64,000 bases of DNA from Comamonas badia DSM 17552 (GCF_000484635.1 NZ_AXVM01000001.1:248001-312000), one strand, 5' to 3'. Shown: positions 17,507 through 29,021, numbered from the stretch's first letter. Translations and numbers: made by a program. The notes: generated by a model from the letters alone, not told the origin.

Positions 17507-19096
17507 ATGGACAGCCCGGCTGCTTCCTTGCCCCTGAGCTCCTCTGCGCCACCGCCAGCCGCAGCGCCGCGCCACCGGCGCCGGCGCCTCTCATGGCTGC
17601 CGCTGGCGGCGCTGGTGCCGGTGCTGCTGATCTCGCTGCCGCTGGTCTATGTGGCCGTGCGCACGGCGCAGGCGGGCCTTGCGGACGTGCTGGCGGAGCT
17701 GCTGCGGCTGCGCACCTTGCAGTTGCTTATAAATACCGTAGCGCTTGGCGCAGGTGTGACGCTGCTTACCATTGGAATTGGGCTTGGCGTGGCCTGGTGC
17801 GTGGAGCGCACCGATCTGCCGCTGCGCAACTTCTGGCGCGTGGCCGCCGCGCTGCCGCTGGTGCTGCCGGCGTTTGTCGCCAGCTACGCCTGGGCGTCCA
17901 TCGGCACCCTGTTCCAGAACCTGGGCGGCGCCATCATGGTGCTGACGCTCACCAGCTACCCTCTGGTGTACCTGCCGGTCGCGGCGGCGCTGCGCAGCAC
18001 CGATCCGGGGTTCGAAGACATCTCCCGCTCGCTCGGCGCCGGGCCCTGGCAGACCTTCCGGCGCGCCCTGCTGCCGCAGCTCATGCCGGCGCTCGGCGGC
18101 GGGGCGCTGCTGGTGCTCACGCACATGTTTGCCGAGTTCGGCGCGCTCGCCTTCCTGCGCGTGCAGACCTTCACGACGGCCATTTTCGAGTCGTACGAGC
18201 TGCACTTCGACAGCGCCACCGCGGCCGCGCTCTCCATCGTTCTGATGCTGCTGTGCCTGCCCGCCGCCTGGCTGGAGATGCGTCTGCGCGGGCAGCGGCG
18301 CATCGCCCATGTGGGGCGCGGCGCGGTACGCCAGCCGCATCTGGTGCGCCTGCGCGGCTGGCGGCTGGCCGGGGTGCTCGCGGCTTTCGCGCTGCTCGGC
18401 GCGCTTTCGCTCGGCATGCCGCTGGGAACGCTGGGCTACTGGCTGCTCACCGGCAGCTCGGCCGGCGGCGGTCATGAAGCGCTCTGGCCCGCCATCCGCG
18501 GCTCCATCACCTTTGCCACCAGCGGCGCGCTGCTCACCAGCGTGCTGGCGATTCCGCTGGTGCTGCTGGCGGTGCGCCAGCGCAGCAAGTGGGCGCAGGC
18601 GGCCGAACGCCTGCCCTACATCGTGCACGGCCTGCCCGGCGTGGTCGTGGCGCTGGCGCTGGTGTTCCTGTCGCTGCGCCTGGTGCCCGGCATCTACCAG
18701 AGCCTGCTGGTGCTGCTCATCGCCTACGCCATCCTCTACCTGCCGCTGGCACAATCGTCGCTGCGCGGCTCGATCGAGCTGCTGCCCCCCCAGATTGAAA
18801 ACGTGGCGCGCAGCCTTGGCAAACGGCCCCTGCAGGTGTTTTTCTCCATCGTTCTTCCCAACATCGCCCCCGGCATCGCCGCGGCGCTGGCGCTGATGGC
18901 GCTGCAGATGGTGCGCGAACTCACCGCCACATTGATGCTCGCGCCCACCGGCACGATGACGCTCGCGACCGAAGTCTGGTCCTACACCAACGACGGCGAA
19001 TACGCCGCTGCCGCGCCCTTTGCCGCCATGCTGGTGGTGCTCTCGATCGCTCCCGTCTGGGTGTTTGCGCGGCGCATGCTGCATCCCACGCGATGA
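17507..19096 (+). CDS. Fe(3+) ABC transporter permease (two fused halves)
   Basis: A 529-residue inner-membrane protein with about 12 hydrophobic helices in two similar halves, as in FbpB/FutB permeases. Each half has an EAA loop that contacts the ATPase: one around DPGFEDISRSLGAGPWQTFRR and one around PPQIENVARSLGKRPLQVF. The first 25 residues are Pro/Ala/Ser-rich and probably cytoplasmic. It lies 39 bases after the binding-protein gene, and its stop overlaps the ATPase start by 4 bases. Confidence 0.9.
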   Translation: MDSPAASLPLSSSAPPPAAAPRHRRRRLSWLPLAALVPVLLISLPLVYVAVRTAQAGLADVLAELLRLRTLQLLINTVALGAGVTLLTIGIGLGVAWCVERTDLPLRNFWRVAAALPLVLPAFVASYAWASIGTLFQNLGGAIMVLTLTSYPLVYLPVAAALRSTDPGFEDISRSLGAGPWQTFRRALLPQLMPALGGGALLVLTHMFAEFGALAFLRVQTFTTAIFESYELHFDSATAAALSIVLMLLCLPAAWLEMRLRGQRRIAHVGRGAVRQPHLVRLRGWRLAGVLAAFALLGALSLGMPLGTLGYWLLTGSSAGGGHEALWPAIRGSITFATSGALLTSVLAIPLVLLAVRQRSKWAQAAERLPYIVHGLPGVVVALALVFLSLRLVPGIYQSLLVLLIAYAILYLPLAQSSLRGSIELLPPQIENVARSLGKRPLQVFFSIVLPNIAPGIAAALALMALQMVRELTATLMLAPTGTMTLATEVWSYTNDGEYAAAAPFAAMLVVLSIAPVWVFARRMLHPTR

Positions 19097-20118
19097 GCCA
19101 GGTGACGGCGCACGGGCTGCGCAAGGCGTATGGCGCGACCGAGATATTGCGCGGCGTGGATCTGCGGCTGGCCTCGGGCTCGGTGCTGGCGCTGCTGGGC
19201 CCTTCGGGCTGCGGCAAGACCACGCTGCTGCGCCTCATCGCCGGTTTCGAGCCGGTGGATGCGGGCAGCATCGCGTTTGACGGCACCGTCGTGGCCTCGC
19301 CCAGCCGCTTCATGCCGCCGGAGCGGCGCAGCATTGGCTACGTGCCACAGGAAGGCGCCCTGTTCCCGCACCTGACGGTGGAAGAAAACATCCGCTACGG
19401 GCTGGCGCGCGGCAGCGACTGGCGCCAGCGCCTGCAGGAGGTACTGGCGCTCACGGGTCTCACCGGCCTGGGCGAGCGCTACCCGCATGAGCTCTCGGGC
19501 GGGCAGCAGCAGCGCGTGGCACTCGCCCGCGCCCTGGCGCCCAAGCCGTCGCTGATGCTGCTCGATGAACCCTTCAATGCGCTTGATCTGGATCTGCGCC
19601 ACAACCTGTGCGAAGAGGTGGTGCAGATCCTGCGCGGCACGGGGGCGACCACGATCCTCGTGACACACGACCCGATCGAGGCCTTCAGCACCGCCGACCA
19701 GGTGGCCGTGATGCAAAACGGCCACATCCGCCAGTGCGCCAGCCCCGAAGAGGTCTACTGGTGCCCGGCGGATGCGACGGTGGCGCGTCTGACGGGCTCC
19801 ACCATCTTCTTGCCGGGCGAGGCACGGGGCACGACGCTGCAATGCGCGCTGGGCAGCCTGCCTCTGCACGAGAAAGCCGGCACGCTGCAGGCCGCGGTTC
19901 AGGTGATGCTGCGGCCCGAACAGGTGTGCTGGAGCGACGGCACGGACGGCGTCGCCGCCCAGGTGCTGCACCGCTCGTTCCGGGGCGACCACACGGTGGT
20001 GAGCCTGCAGGCCGGCGGCCTGCCATTGCGCCTGCGCATGCCCACGCTGCAGGCACCGGCACACGACACGCAGGGCAGCGTGCGCGTGCAGGGCCGGTGC
20101 ATGGCCTGGCCGGCCTGA
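19093..20118 (+). CDS. Fe(3+) ABC transporter ATP-binding protein
   Basis: A 341-residue FbpC-type ATPase. Walker A is GPSGCGKTT near residue 37; the Q-loop is YVPQEGALFPHLT; the signature is LSGGQQQR; Walker B is LMLLDEPFNALD; and the switch His is in ILVTHDPIEAF. The C-terminal 100 residues form the regulatory TOBE-like domain (VMLRPEQVCWSDG). It completes the iron-uptake operon and is convergent with the MFS gene with only 4 bases between stops, so no terminator fits between them. Confidence 0.92.
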   Translation: MSQVTAHGLRKAYGATEILRGVDLRLASGSVLALLGPSGCGKTTLLRLIAGFEPVDAGSIAFDGTVVASPSRFMPPERRSIGYVPQEGALFPHLTVEENIRYGLARGSDWRQRLQEVLALTGLTGLGERYPHELSGGQQQRVALARALAPKPSLMLLDEPFNALDLDLRHNLCEEVVQILRGTGATTILVTHDPIEAFSTADQVAVMQNGHIRQCASPEEVYWCPADATVARLTGSTIFLPGEARGTTLQCALGSLPLHEKAGTLQAAVQVMLRPEQVCWSDGTDGVAAQVLHRSFRGDHTVVSLQAGGLPLRLRMPTLQAPAHDTQGSVRVQGRCMAWPA

Positions 20119-20122
20119 CGGT

Positions 20123-21298
20123 TTACGCGGGTGCGTGGGCCAGCACCGCGTCGATGTGGTTCAGATGCCGACGGCTGGACGCCAGCATCGCCACGGCTGC
20201 CAGCACCGCCGCCGCGCCCACCCAGTACGGCACGTGGTCGTTGATGCGCTCGCCCAGAAAGCCGGCCAGCCACGGCGCCACCGCACCACCGGCAAAACGC
20301 ACGAAGCTGTAGGCGGCCGAGGCCACGCCGCGCTGCACTGGCGCGGCGTTCATCACCATTTCGGTCACCAGCGTGTTGTTGATGCCCAGGAACAGCCCGG
20401 CCACCACCACGCCACCCGCCAGGACGGCCTTGTTCTGCGTCCACAGCGCCATCGCCGCCAGCACCAGTGCAAAGCCCATCAGCGCCAGCAAGGCCGCGGA
20501 CAGCGTGCCCAGGCGCTCCTGCAGGCGCGGTGCGATGAAGACCGAGGCCACCGCCAGCGCCGCGCCCCAGCCGAAGAACACCAGCCCCACCTGCTGCGCG
20601 CCCATGGCCAGCGGAAATGGCGTGTAGGCCAGCAGCGTGAAGAAGCCGAAGTTGTACAGGAGCGCCGTGAAGGCGACCCCGCGCAGGCCCGGGTGCGCCA
20701 ATGCGCGGAAGGGGTCGCGCAGCGAGCTGGGCTGCGGGCGCGTGCCGCCTTCTGGAAGAATGAAAGCCGTCACCAGGAAAGCAAGGGCCATCAGCACGGA
20801 AACACCGAAGAACGGGCCACGCCAGGAGATGGAGCCCAGCACCCCGCCGATCAACGGCCCGGCGGCGATGCCCACACCCAGGGCGGCTTCGTAAAAGATG
20901 ATGGCCTCGCGCACCGAGCCGTGCGAGCTGGTGACGATGGCGGTGAGCGCCGTCGCCACGAAAAGCGCATTGCCCAGGCCCCAGAGCGCGCGCCAGCCGA
21001 CGATGGCGCCGATGGAGTCCGACGCGCCTGCCAGCCCCGCGCCGAAGATGATGACGACCAGACCGATGAGCAGCGTGCGCTTCACGCCCAGGCGGCTGGA
21101 GACCACGCTGGTGATCAGCATCGCCAAGCCCATCACCGCCATGTAGCTGGTGAACAGCAGCGAGGTCTGCGAGGGCGTCGCGCCCAGTTCGTCGGCAATG
21201 GGCTTCAAGATGGGATCAACGAGACCTATGCCCATGAAGGCGATGACGCAGGCAAAGGCCACGGCCAGCACGGCCTTGGGTTGATGAAAAAAGTTCAT
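20123..21298 (-). CDS. MFS transporter (drug/solute exporter type)
   Basis: A 391-residue member of the major facilitator superfamily with about 12 transmembrane helices. The start at 21298 (MNFFHQPKAVLAVAFACVI) overlaps the MarR stop (ATGA). Motif A-like SSRLGVKRTLLIG follows helix 2, and LGVGIAAGPLIGGVLG resembles motif C of exporters. As a MarR-MFS pair it probably expels a toxic compound sensed by the MarR protein. The substrate is unknown. Confidence 0.85.
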   Translation of the reverse strand: MNFFHQPKAVLAVAFACVIAFMGIGLVDPILKPIADELGATPSQTSLLFTSYMAVMGLAMLITSVVSSRLGVKRTLLIGLVVIIFGAGLAGASDSIGAIVGWRALWGLGNALFVATALTAIVTSSHGSVREAIIFYEAALGVGIAAGPLIGGVLGSISWRGPFFGVSVLMALAFLVTAFILPEGGTRPQPSSLRDPFRALAHPGLRGVAFTALLYNFGFFTLLAYTPFPLAMGAQQVGLVFFGWGAALAVASVFIAPRLQERLGTLSAALLALMGFALVLAAMALWTQNKAVLAGGVVVAGLFLGINNTLVTEMVMNAAPVQRGVASAAYSFVRFAGGAVAPWLAGFLGERINDHVPYWVGAAAVLAAVAMLASSRRHLNHIDAVLAHAPA

Positions 21299-21759
21299 GG
21301 TGCTTTGGAATCTTCGGGAAGATCGGTGTAGGCAAGCTGCAGCAGCGCAGCGAGCGCCTCGGTGGCATCGCGCAGGCGCTCGCGCTCGCTGGCGTCCATC
21401 TGCGCCATCAGCGCCTGCAGCACGCGCGCACGCGCGCCCCGCGCATCGGCCAGCACCGCGCGGCCCTCGTCGGTCAGCGTGAGCATGGCGGCGCGGGCGT
21501 CCTGCGGATCGGTGCTGCGTGCGATCCAGCCCTGCGCCTGCAGATGCTGCACGCGCGTGGTCATGGTCGGCTGGCTGCAGCGTTCGGCCCGTGCCAGATC
21601 GCTGGTGCGCGCCTGCCCCCATTCGGCAATCTGGGAAAGCACCCGCACCTGCGCCCATGGCAGTGCCCAATCGGAATGGTGGGTGACCCAGCGGTTGAGC
21701 CGCACCACCACATCCAGCAGTTCGGCCGCACCCCAGGGGTTGGGGACGGATTTCGGCAT
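21295..21759 (-). CDS. MarR family transcriptional regulator
   Basis: A 154-residue winged-helix regulator. RTSDLARAERCSQPTMTTRVQHLQAQGWI is the recognition region (seen in two parts) and DARAAMLTLTDEGRAVL forms the wing. It is the first gene of a pair with the MFS exporter and overlaps it by four bases. A palindrome lies right before its start codon, which fits autorepression of the operon, relieved by a ligand that the transporter exports. Confidence 0.88.
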   Translation of the reverse strand: MPKSVPNPWGAAELLDVVVRLNRWVTHHSDWALPWAQVRVLSQIAEWGQARTSDLARAERCSQPTMTTRVQHLQAQGWIARSTDPQDARAAMLTLTDEGRAVLADARGARARVLQALMAQMDASERERLRDATEALAALLQLAYTDLPEDSKAP

Positions 21760-21765
21760 GAAGCC

Positions 21766-21794
21766 TTAATTACATAGTTTGCCTATGTAATAAA
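21766..21794. promoter_or_regulatory. Palindromic operator of the marR-MFS operon
   Basis: Left arm 21766-21777 and right arm 21783-21794 are inverted repeats with one mismatch in twelve; the inner nine bases (ATTACATAG / CTATGTAAT) are perfect, with a 5-base spacer. The right side lies in an AT-rich block. The site ends 7 bases from the marR start codon on the minus strand, so binding would block transcription or initiation. Confidence 0.7.
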
Positions 21795-21806
21795 TTATAG
21801 CCCACG

Positions 21807-22289
21807 CTACCAGTCGCGTGCGGGGTGGTCGCGGCGCAGTACAAACGGCGTATCCACCGCTCGCTGGCCGGGAACGGGCAACCGCTGCACGCTGCCGCGA
21901 ATCTCACGCCCGCAACTGGCCGCATCGAGCCGCCCGGTCCAGAACGCCGACAGACGCTTGCCATCGCGTGATTCGTCGAGGTTGAATTCGCCCTCTTCCA
22001 CGTCGCCCGAGGCGATCGAGTGCACGCCGGCAATATTGAATTCGCCGCGCAGGCTGGCGGCGAATTCCGGGTGCTGGCGCAGTACCAGCGTCCCGCGTTC
22101 ACCCAGCTGCGACAGTTCCACGCGCCAAAGCCCATACAGTTCGCGCGCCTGCCAGCGGGCGAGATCGGGGCAGGCGGGGTTGGCCTCCGCGGCGGCCGCG
22201 GAGGCGACCGAAGAATTCAAGCCTTTTTGGCCTGTAGCGCAGGCGGATACAGAGCAAACCACTATCAGAACAATAGAAAAATACCTCAT
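21807..22289 (-). CDS. Putative lipoprotein of unknown function
   Basis: A 160-residue protein started at MRYFSIVLIVVCSVSACATGQ (22289), which reads as a lipoprotein signal with lipobox VSAC. The mature part has two Trp/Leu-rich strands (ELYGLWRVELSQLGERGTLVLRQHPEF; seen in parts), then FNIAGVHSIASGDVEEGEFNLDE and FWTGRLDAASCGREIRGSV. It suggests a small beta-rich periplasmic domain. No family is recognised. It follows csaA by 19 bases on the same strand. Confidence 0.6.
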   Translation of the reverse strand: MRYFSIVLIVVCSVSACATGQKGLNSSVASAAAAEANPACPDLARWQARELYGLWRVELSQLGERGTLVLRQHPEFAASLRGEFNIAGVHSIASGDVEEGEFNLDESRDGKRLSAFWTGRLDAASCGREIRGSVQRLPVPGQRAVDTPFVLRRDHPARDW

Positions 22290-22308
22290 CGGCTGGCGAC
22301 GAGTCCGA

Positions 22309-22647
22309 TCAGAGCAGCCGGGTGCCCAGCGGCACTTCGGCATCGGGGACGCACAGGGCCACATGCCCATCGGCACCGTGAAAACCCGTCACCAGGCATT
22401 CGGACATCAGCGGCCCGATCTGCTTGGGCGGGAAGTTGACCACGGCCACCACGAGGCGCCCCACGAGCGCCTCGGGCTGGTAGCGCTGCGTGATCTGCGC
22501 GCTGGATTTCTTCACGCCGATCTCCGGGCCGAAATCCACCTGCAGCTTGTACGCCGGCCTGCGCGCCTCCTTGAACACCTCGGCGGCCACGATGCGGCCC
22601 ACGCGCAATTGCACCTTGGTGAAATCGTCCCAGCTGATCGGCTCCAC
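22309..22647 (-). CDS. csaA: CsaA-type tRNA-binding protein
   Basis: A 112-residue protein from a GTG start at 22647, preceded by GAGAGGA. FTKVQLRVGRIVAAEVFKEAR and VVAVVNFPPKQIGPLMSECL match the EMAP/CsaA oligonucleotide-binding fold, and the length equals that of CsaA dimers. CsaA binds tRNA and was described as an export-related chaperone; its physiological role remains unclear. It starts 11 bases downstream of the transglutaminase stop. Confidence 0.85.
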   Translation of the reverse strand: MEPISWDDFTKVQLRVGRIVAAEVFKEARRPAYKLQVDFGPEIGVKKSSAQITQRYQPEALVGRLVVAVVNFPPKQIGPLMSECLVTGFHGADGHVALCVPDAEVPLGTRLL

Positions 22648-22658
22648 TCGTTTTCCTC

Positions 22659-23771
22659 TCAGATCGTGACCTGCCGCGCGCTGATGCGGTAGATGAAGGT
22701 GGCCGGGTCGTACTGGTCCAGCCAGCCGTCCGCATCTTCCGCCATCGGGTACATCAGAAAGCCCGGCGCCTTGCCATGGCTGCCGGGCAGCTTCACGTCG
22801 TGCGCGGTGTTGTACGCCACCCAGTTGCCCTCCCAGGCGCCGTAGAGCCCGGCCATCACCGGTGCGATCAGCGGGTGCGCGGTGTCCTTGATCCACTCGG
22901 GTTTTTCCTGGCGCATCACCTTGGCAACGTCGGCCGGGTCCATTGCCGTCCAGCCATGCGCCTGCAGATAGACCTCGGCGCGGCAGTGCTGGGCGCCGGT
23001 CAGGCTCTCGCTCTGGCTGCCCAGCTGCCGGTAGCCAAAGGCCGACGGCGCCACGCGGATGCCGTACACATCGCGCGCCGGCACGCCCACGGCGCGGCAC
23101 AGGCCGACGAAGAGCGCGTTCAGGTCGGCACATTTGCCGCCCAGGTTGCCCGTCTGCAACATGGTGCGGATGTCGCCCTCGCCGCAGCCCTTCACCTCGG
23201 GCTCGCGCCAGGCGTTGGCCACCACCCAGTCGTAGATGGCGCGCACCTTGGCCTCGTCGCTGCGCGCGCCCTGCGTGGCCTTGAGCGCCGTCTGGCGCAC
23301 GATGCCGTCCGTGGGCAGCAGCCGCGTGGCGCGCAGCGCGTGGCGCAGCGTGGCCGGGTCTTCAGGCTGCCTGTGGCGCGCGCGTTCGCGGCTTTGCGTG
23401 CTCACGCGGCTGGTCACCTCCACATGGGGCTGCTGCACGCCGTCGGCAAACTCCACCGCCAGCATGCGCACGCCCTGCTCGCCATCCGCGATCAGCCGCG
23501 CCTTGCCGTTGCTTGTGAACGCGTCGTTGATCGGCAGCTGCCAGCTGGTCTGGACCGCGGGCAGCGGCACCCAGACGCGCGTGGCGCTGGCAGTCGCGGG
23601 CAGATCAATGCGCGTGGTGACGTCGAAGGTGCGCCAGTCACCGGCGCGCGGCGCGAAATGGGGGCTTTCTGCAGCCTGGGCACGGGCGGAGACGGCCCAG
23701 GTGACGGGGAAGGCGGCGGCCATGCCTACGCTGGCCACGCGCCGCACGAGAGAGCGACGATGCAAGTCCAT
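22659..23771 (-). CDS. Exported transglutaminase-like cysteine protease
   Basis: A 370-residue protein. Its N-terminus (RRSLVRRVASVGMAAAFPVTW then ASARAQAAE-type cleavage) is a Tat-like signal, so it is probably periplasmic. The transglutaminase core is complete: GGKCADLNALFVGLCRAVGVP holds the catalytic Cys, GAQHCRAEVYLQAHGW the His and MDPADV the Asp. An N-terminal beta domain (VWVPLPAVQTSWQ) precedes it. Such proteins in bacteria are often proteases or peptidoglycan-linked; the substrate is unknown. Confidence 0.82.
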   Translation of the reverse strand: MDLHRRSLVRRVASVGMAAAFPVTWAVSARAQAAESPHFAPRAGDWRTFDVTTRIDLPATASATRVWVPLPAVQTSWQLPINDAFTSNGKARLIADGEQGVRMLAVEFADGVQQPHVEVTSRVSTQSRERARHRQPEDPATLRHALRATRLLPTDGIVRQTALKATQGARSDEAKVRAIYDWVVANAWREPEVKGCGEGDIRTMLQTGNLGGKCADLNALFVGLCRAVGVPARDVYGIRVAPSAFGYRQLGSQSESLTGAQHCRAEVYLQAHGWTAMDPADVAKVMRQEKPEWIKDTAHPLIAPVMAGLYGAWEGNWVAYNTAHDVKLPGSHGKAPGFLMYPMAEDADGWLDQYDPATFIYRISARQVTI

Positions 23772-23794
23772 GAAAGAGAACCTTTTGATTGCGG

Positions 23795-23831
23795 AAGACA
23801 ACACCTGTCGGCGCATACGGGGCGTTGTCTT
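23795..23831. other. Inverted repeat upstream of the transglutaminase gene
   Basis: Arms AAGACAAC (23795-23802) and GTTGTCTT (23824-23831) are perfect reverse complements and extend by three more bases with one mismatch. The element lies in the 125-base gap between the thioredoxin and transglutaminase genes and would form a stem-loop in the leader. It has no following U-tract on either strand. It could be an operator or an RNA structure. Confidence 0.4.
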
Positions 23832-23896
23832 GCAAACACCCATGCCTCGAAGGCAGGTGATCGGCACAGCACGGGCGCTGCGCGCGACGGCGCCGA

Positions 23897-24426
23897 TTAT
23901 GTGCGCCGCACGGACGGCATTCGTAACGTTTTGAGCCAGCGGGCCGCCTCGGGCCCGGTCCAGTCCACGGCACCGAGCACCACCTGGCGGGCCCGGCCCT
24001 GCGTGTCGATGAGCACCGTGGTGGGAAACACCGTGGCCCCCCAGGCGCGGGCAATGTCGCCCTCGGGGTCGCGCAGCACGGTGAGCTGCAGTCCGGTTGC
24101 CTGCAGGTAGCGGCGCACGCGCGCCACCGGCTCGGCCACGTCGATGGCCAGCACCGCCAGAGCGTCGCCCTCGATCTCGGCGAGGGTCTGCAGCGTGGGC
24201 ATTTCTTCCTTGCAGGGGCCGCACCAGGTGGCCCAGAAGTTGAGCAGCACCACGCGGCCCTTCAGATCCGAAAGATCCCAGGTCTTGCCTTGCAGGTCTT
24301 GCGCCGCAAGGCCAGGCCGCGCCTTGCCTGCGGGCCAGGGAGACGAGCGGAACTGCGCCTGGAGGGACAGCACTGGCGCGCTGGCGAGCAGCAGGGCCAG
24401 CCAGTCACGCCTTGACAGCTTCGGTG

Positions 24427-24430
<4 letters not shown>
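23897..24430 (-). CDS. TlpA/ResA-like thiol-disulfide oxidoreductase
   Basis: A 177-residue thioredoxin-fold protein. The N-terminus [20 protein letters not shown] is an export signal (Tat-like RR) and the active site is [11 protein letters not shown] near residue 72. [19 protein letters not shown] carries the conserved cis-Pro region. It probably reduces periplasmic disulfides, for example in cytochrome c maturation. Its start overlaps the alaS stop by four bases, so the two are co-transcribed. Confidence 0.85.
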
Positions 24431-27057
<2,627 letters not shown>

Positions 27058-27169
27058 AGGGTTTTTCGGCTTCAGCGCTTGTCCAACCTGCGCAAGCAGC
27101 TATATCAAATATAGCAAACGGCACCCCCTCGCGAACCACTGCCGCAGTGCGGGTGCAAAGCCTGCGATT

Positions 27170-27889
27170 TTATCTGCCCGGCTCGATGCAGCCTCCCACC
27201 TGCTTGGTCACCGCGGCGAAGGGGCTGCCCGGCAGCCAGGCGCGCAACTCGGCTTCGTGCTCGTGCGCACCCGTCAGGCGCAGCGCGCCGCTGTCCATGG
27301 CGCGCTGCCAGCTGCTGTAGCCCAGCCACACCTCGGTCAAGGTGCGCAGGTCGGTGCTGACGTATAGGTCGACGTCGAAACCCGGGTCCACGGTGCACAG
27401 GTCGGGCTCGTGCTCGGGCTCGATCACCAGCCAGTAGTTGCGGTGCGGCGGCGCGCGGTCGCCGAAGATGAATTCGATGGTGGTGCGCGCCGCCGGCGCC
27501 GGCTCGGGCCGCACGTTGCGGCGGATGTCCCACATCAGCAGATTGGCGTCCAGGTGGCGCAGCGTGGCCTCGGTCGTCACCCAGCGCTGGCCCCACACGC
27601 CCACGGCCTCGACGATGGGGCGCAGCTCCTGGCCAGCCGCCGTCAGGTGATAGGCGTGCGTCTCGGCGGCGCGCGCCGGCGCCGCGCGCGCCACGATGCC
27701 GCAGGCCTGCAGCTCCTTCAGGCGCTTGGCCAGCAGCGCCGAGGACATGCGCGGTACGCCGCGGCGCAGGTCGTTGAAGCGGCTGGAGCCCAGCATCAGC
27801 TCGCGCACCAGCAGCAGCGTCCAGCGGTTGCACAGCACCTCGGCGGCCATGGCCACGGGGCAGAACTGGCGGTAGCTGAGGTTGGACAT
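27170..27889 (-). CDS. HxlR-family winged-helix transcriptional regulator
   Basis: A 239-residue protein started at 27889 (MSNLSYRQFCPVAMAAEVL), where GGAGA lies upstream; an earlier ATG gives a poly-Arg start that seems false. FCPVAMAAEVLCNRWTLLLVREL and SRFNDLRRGVPRMSSALLAKRLKEL (in parts) are HxlR helix-turn-helix hallmarks. An added C-terminal half (TIEFIFGDRAPPHRNYWLVIE onward) resembles an SCP2-like lipid-binding domain. It is divergent from the methyltransferase gene and probably controls it. Confidence 0.82.
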   Translation of the reverse strand: MSNLSYRQFCPVAMAAEVLCNRWTLLLVRELMLGSSRFNDLRRGVPRMSSALLAKRLKELQACGIVARAAPARAAETHAYHLTAAGQELRPIVEAVGVWGQRWVTTEATLRHLDANLLMWDIRRNVRPEPAPAARTTIEFIFGDRAPPHRNYWLVIEPEHEPDLCTVDPGFDVDLYVSTDLRTLTEVWLGYSSWQRAMDSGALRLTGAHEHEAELRAWLPGSPFAAVTKQVGGCIEPGR

Positions 27890-28062
27890 GGACGTTCTCC
27901 GGCGCCGGCGGCGGCGCGCAGCCATTCAATCTACGCCGCTTCACACGGGCGCGCCAGTTCAGATGCAGAACCACCGTGGTTCACAAGCAGAACTTGAATG
28001 CGGCCGCGCCCAGCGCGCAGCATGAGCATCCCGGTTCACGCCGTTTCTTTCAGGAGAGCTTC

Positions 28063-28893
28063 ATGTCCACCGCCACCCTCGAAACGCCCGCCCTCGACTA
28101 CGCCGCCCTCAAGCAGCGCCAGCACGGCGTCTGGTCCTCGGGCGACTACGCCATCCTGGGCACCACCTTGCAGATCATGGGCGAGAGCCTGTGCGAGGCG
28201 GTCGACCTGCGCGCCGGCAGCCAGGTGCTGGACGTAGCCGCCGGCAACGGCAACGCCACGCTGGCGGCGGCGCGCCGCTTTGCCCACGTCACCTCCACCG
28301 ACTACGTCGATGCGCTGCTCGAGCACGGGCGCGAACGCGCCGCCGCCGAGCGCCTGCAGGTCAGCTTTCGCCACGCCGACGCCGAGGCGCTGCCCTTTGC
28401 CGACGCGCATTTCGACGTCGCGCTGTCGACCGTGGGCGTGATGTTCACCCCCAACCAGGCGCAGGCCGCCGCCGAGCTGCTGCGCGTGGTGCGCCCCGGC
28501 GGGCGCATCGGCCTGGCCTGCTGGACGCCCGAGGGCTTCATCGGCCAAGTGCTCAAGGCCGTGGGCCGCCACCTGCCGGCGCCGCCCGCCGGCCTGAACT
28601 CGCCCCTGCGCTGGGGCACCGAGGCCGGCCTGCGCGAGCTGTTTGCCGGCCAGCGCATCCAGGCCACGCCGCGCGAGTTCATGTTCCGCTACGAGTCGGC
28701 CCAGCACTGGGTGGACGTGTTTCGCGCCTTCTACGGCCCGGTGCACCGCGCCTTTGCCGCGCTGGCGCCCGACGAGCAAAAGGGGCTCGAAGGCGAGATG
28801 CTGGAGCTGCTGGCGCGCTTCAATCGCGCCGGGGCCGACTCGCTGGTGGTGCCCGGCGCGTATCTCGAAGTGGTGATCGACTGCGCAGGATGA
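28063..28893 (+). CDS. Class I SAM-dependent methyltransferase
   Basis: A 276-residue protein from the ATG at 28063 (CAGGAGAG upstream). The SAM-binding motif I is VLDVAAGNGNATLAAARRF near residue 51, followed by STDYVDALLEHGRERA, FRHADAEALPFADAHFDV and LLRVVRPGGRIGLACW. It resembles UbiE/Methyltransf_11 enzymes. The substrate is unknown. It faces away from the HxlR gene, which suggests an inducible pair. It is the last core gene before the tRNA-Gly-like repeat. Confidence 0.85.
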   Translation: MSTATLETPALDYAALKQRQHGVWSSGDYAILGTTLQIMGESLCEAVDLRAGSQVLDVAAGNGNATLAAARRFAHVTSTDYVDALLEHGRERAAAERLQVSFRHADAEALPFADAHFDVALSTVGVMFTPNQAQAAAELLRVVRPGGRIGLACWTPEGFIGQVLKAVGRHLPAPPAGLNSPLRWGTEAGLRELFAGQRIQATPREFMFRYESAQHWVDVFRAFYGPVHRAFAALAPDEQKGLEGEMLELLARFNRAGADSLVVPGAYLEVVIDCAG

Positions 28894-28970
28894 TGCGCTT
28901 TCAGCAGGTTGGACCGGTCCTGCAAATCCCGGAGCAGCTGCGGCACTTCGCGGGGTGATGACGCCATATG

Positions 28971-29021
28971 AATGGGTGAATTGGAGCGGGTGAAGTGAAC
29001 GGCAACTTCACTTCACCCATT
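28971..29021. repeat. Nested inverted repeats around the first att-like site
   Basis: The sequence AATGGGTGAA (28971-28980) is the exact reverse complement of 29012-29021, and inside it GGGTGAAGTGAA (28988-28999) is the reverse complement of 29007-29018. Two alternative stem-loops are therefore possible. The region ends in TTGATTTATAA. The similar layout at 31117-31157 shows that this arrangement belongs to the element end rather than to chance. Confidence 0.55.
28982..29000 (-). other. tRNA-Gly 3'-end-like attachment site, copy 1 (island left boundary)
   Basis: TGGAGCGGGTGAAGTGAAC reads, on the minus strand, like the acceptor-stem end of a tRNA (…CACCCGCTCCA), and matches the 3' end expected of betaproteobacterial tRNA-Gly with anticodon TCC. 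No tRNA body is present. Integrases of the ICEclc kind use an 18-base tRNA-Gly 3' end as core site. A second short match, TGGAGCGGGAAT, lies at 29048 and resembles the tRNA-Gly(GCC) end. Together with copy 2 at 31104 it suggests an integration boundary. Confidence 0.6.

Noticed and set aside
16396-18477. Plus-strand 693-residue open frame overlapping the iron-binding protein and permease genes
   Set aside because: Out-of-frame shadow of two well-supported iron transporter genes; no recognisable domain.
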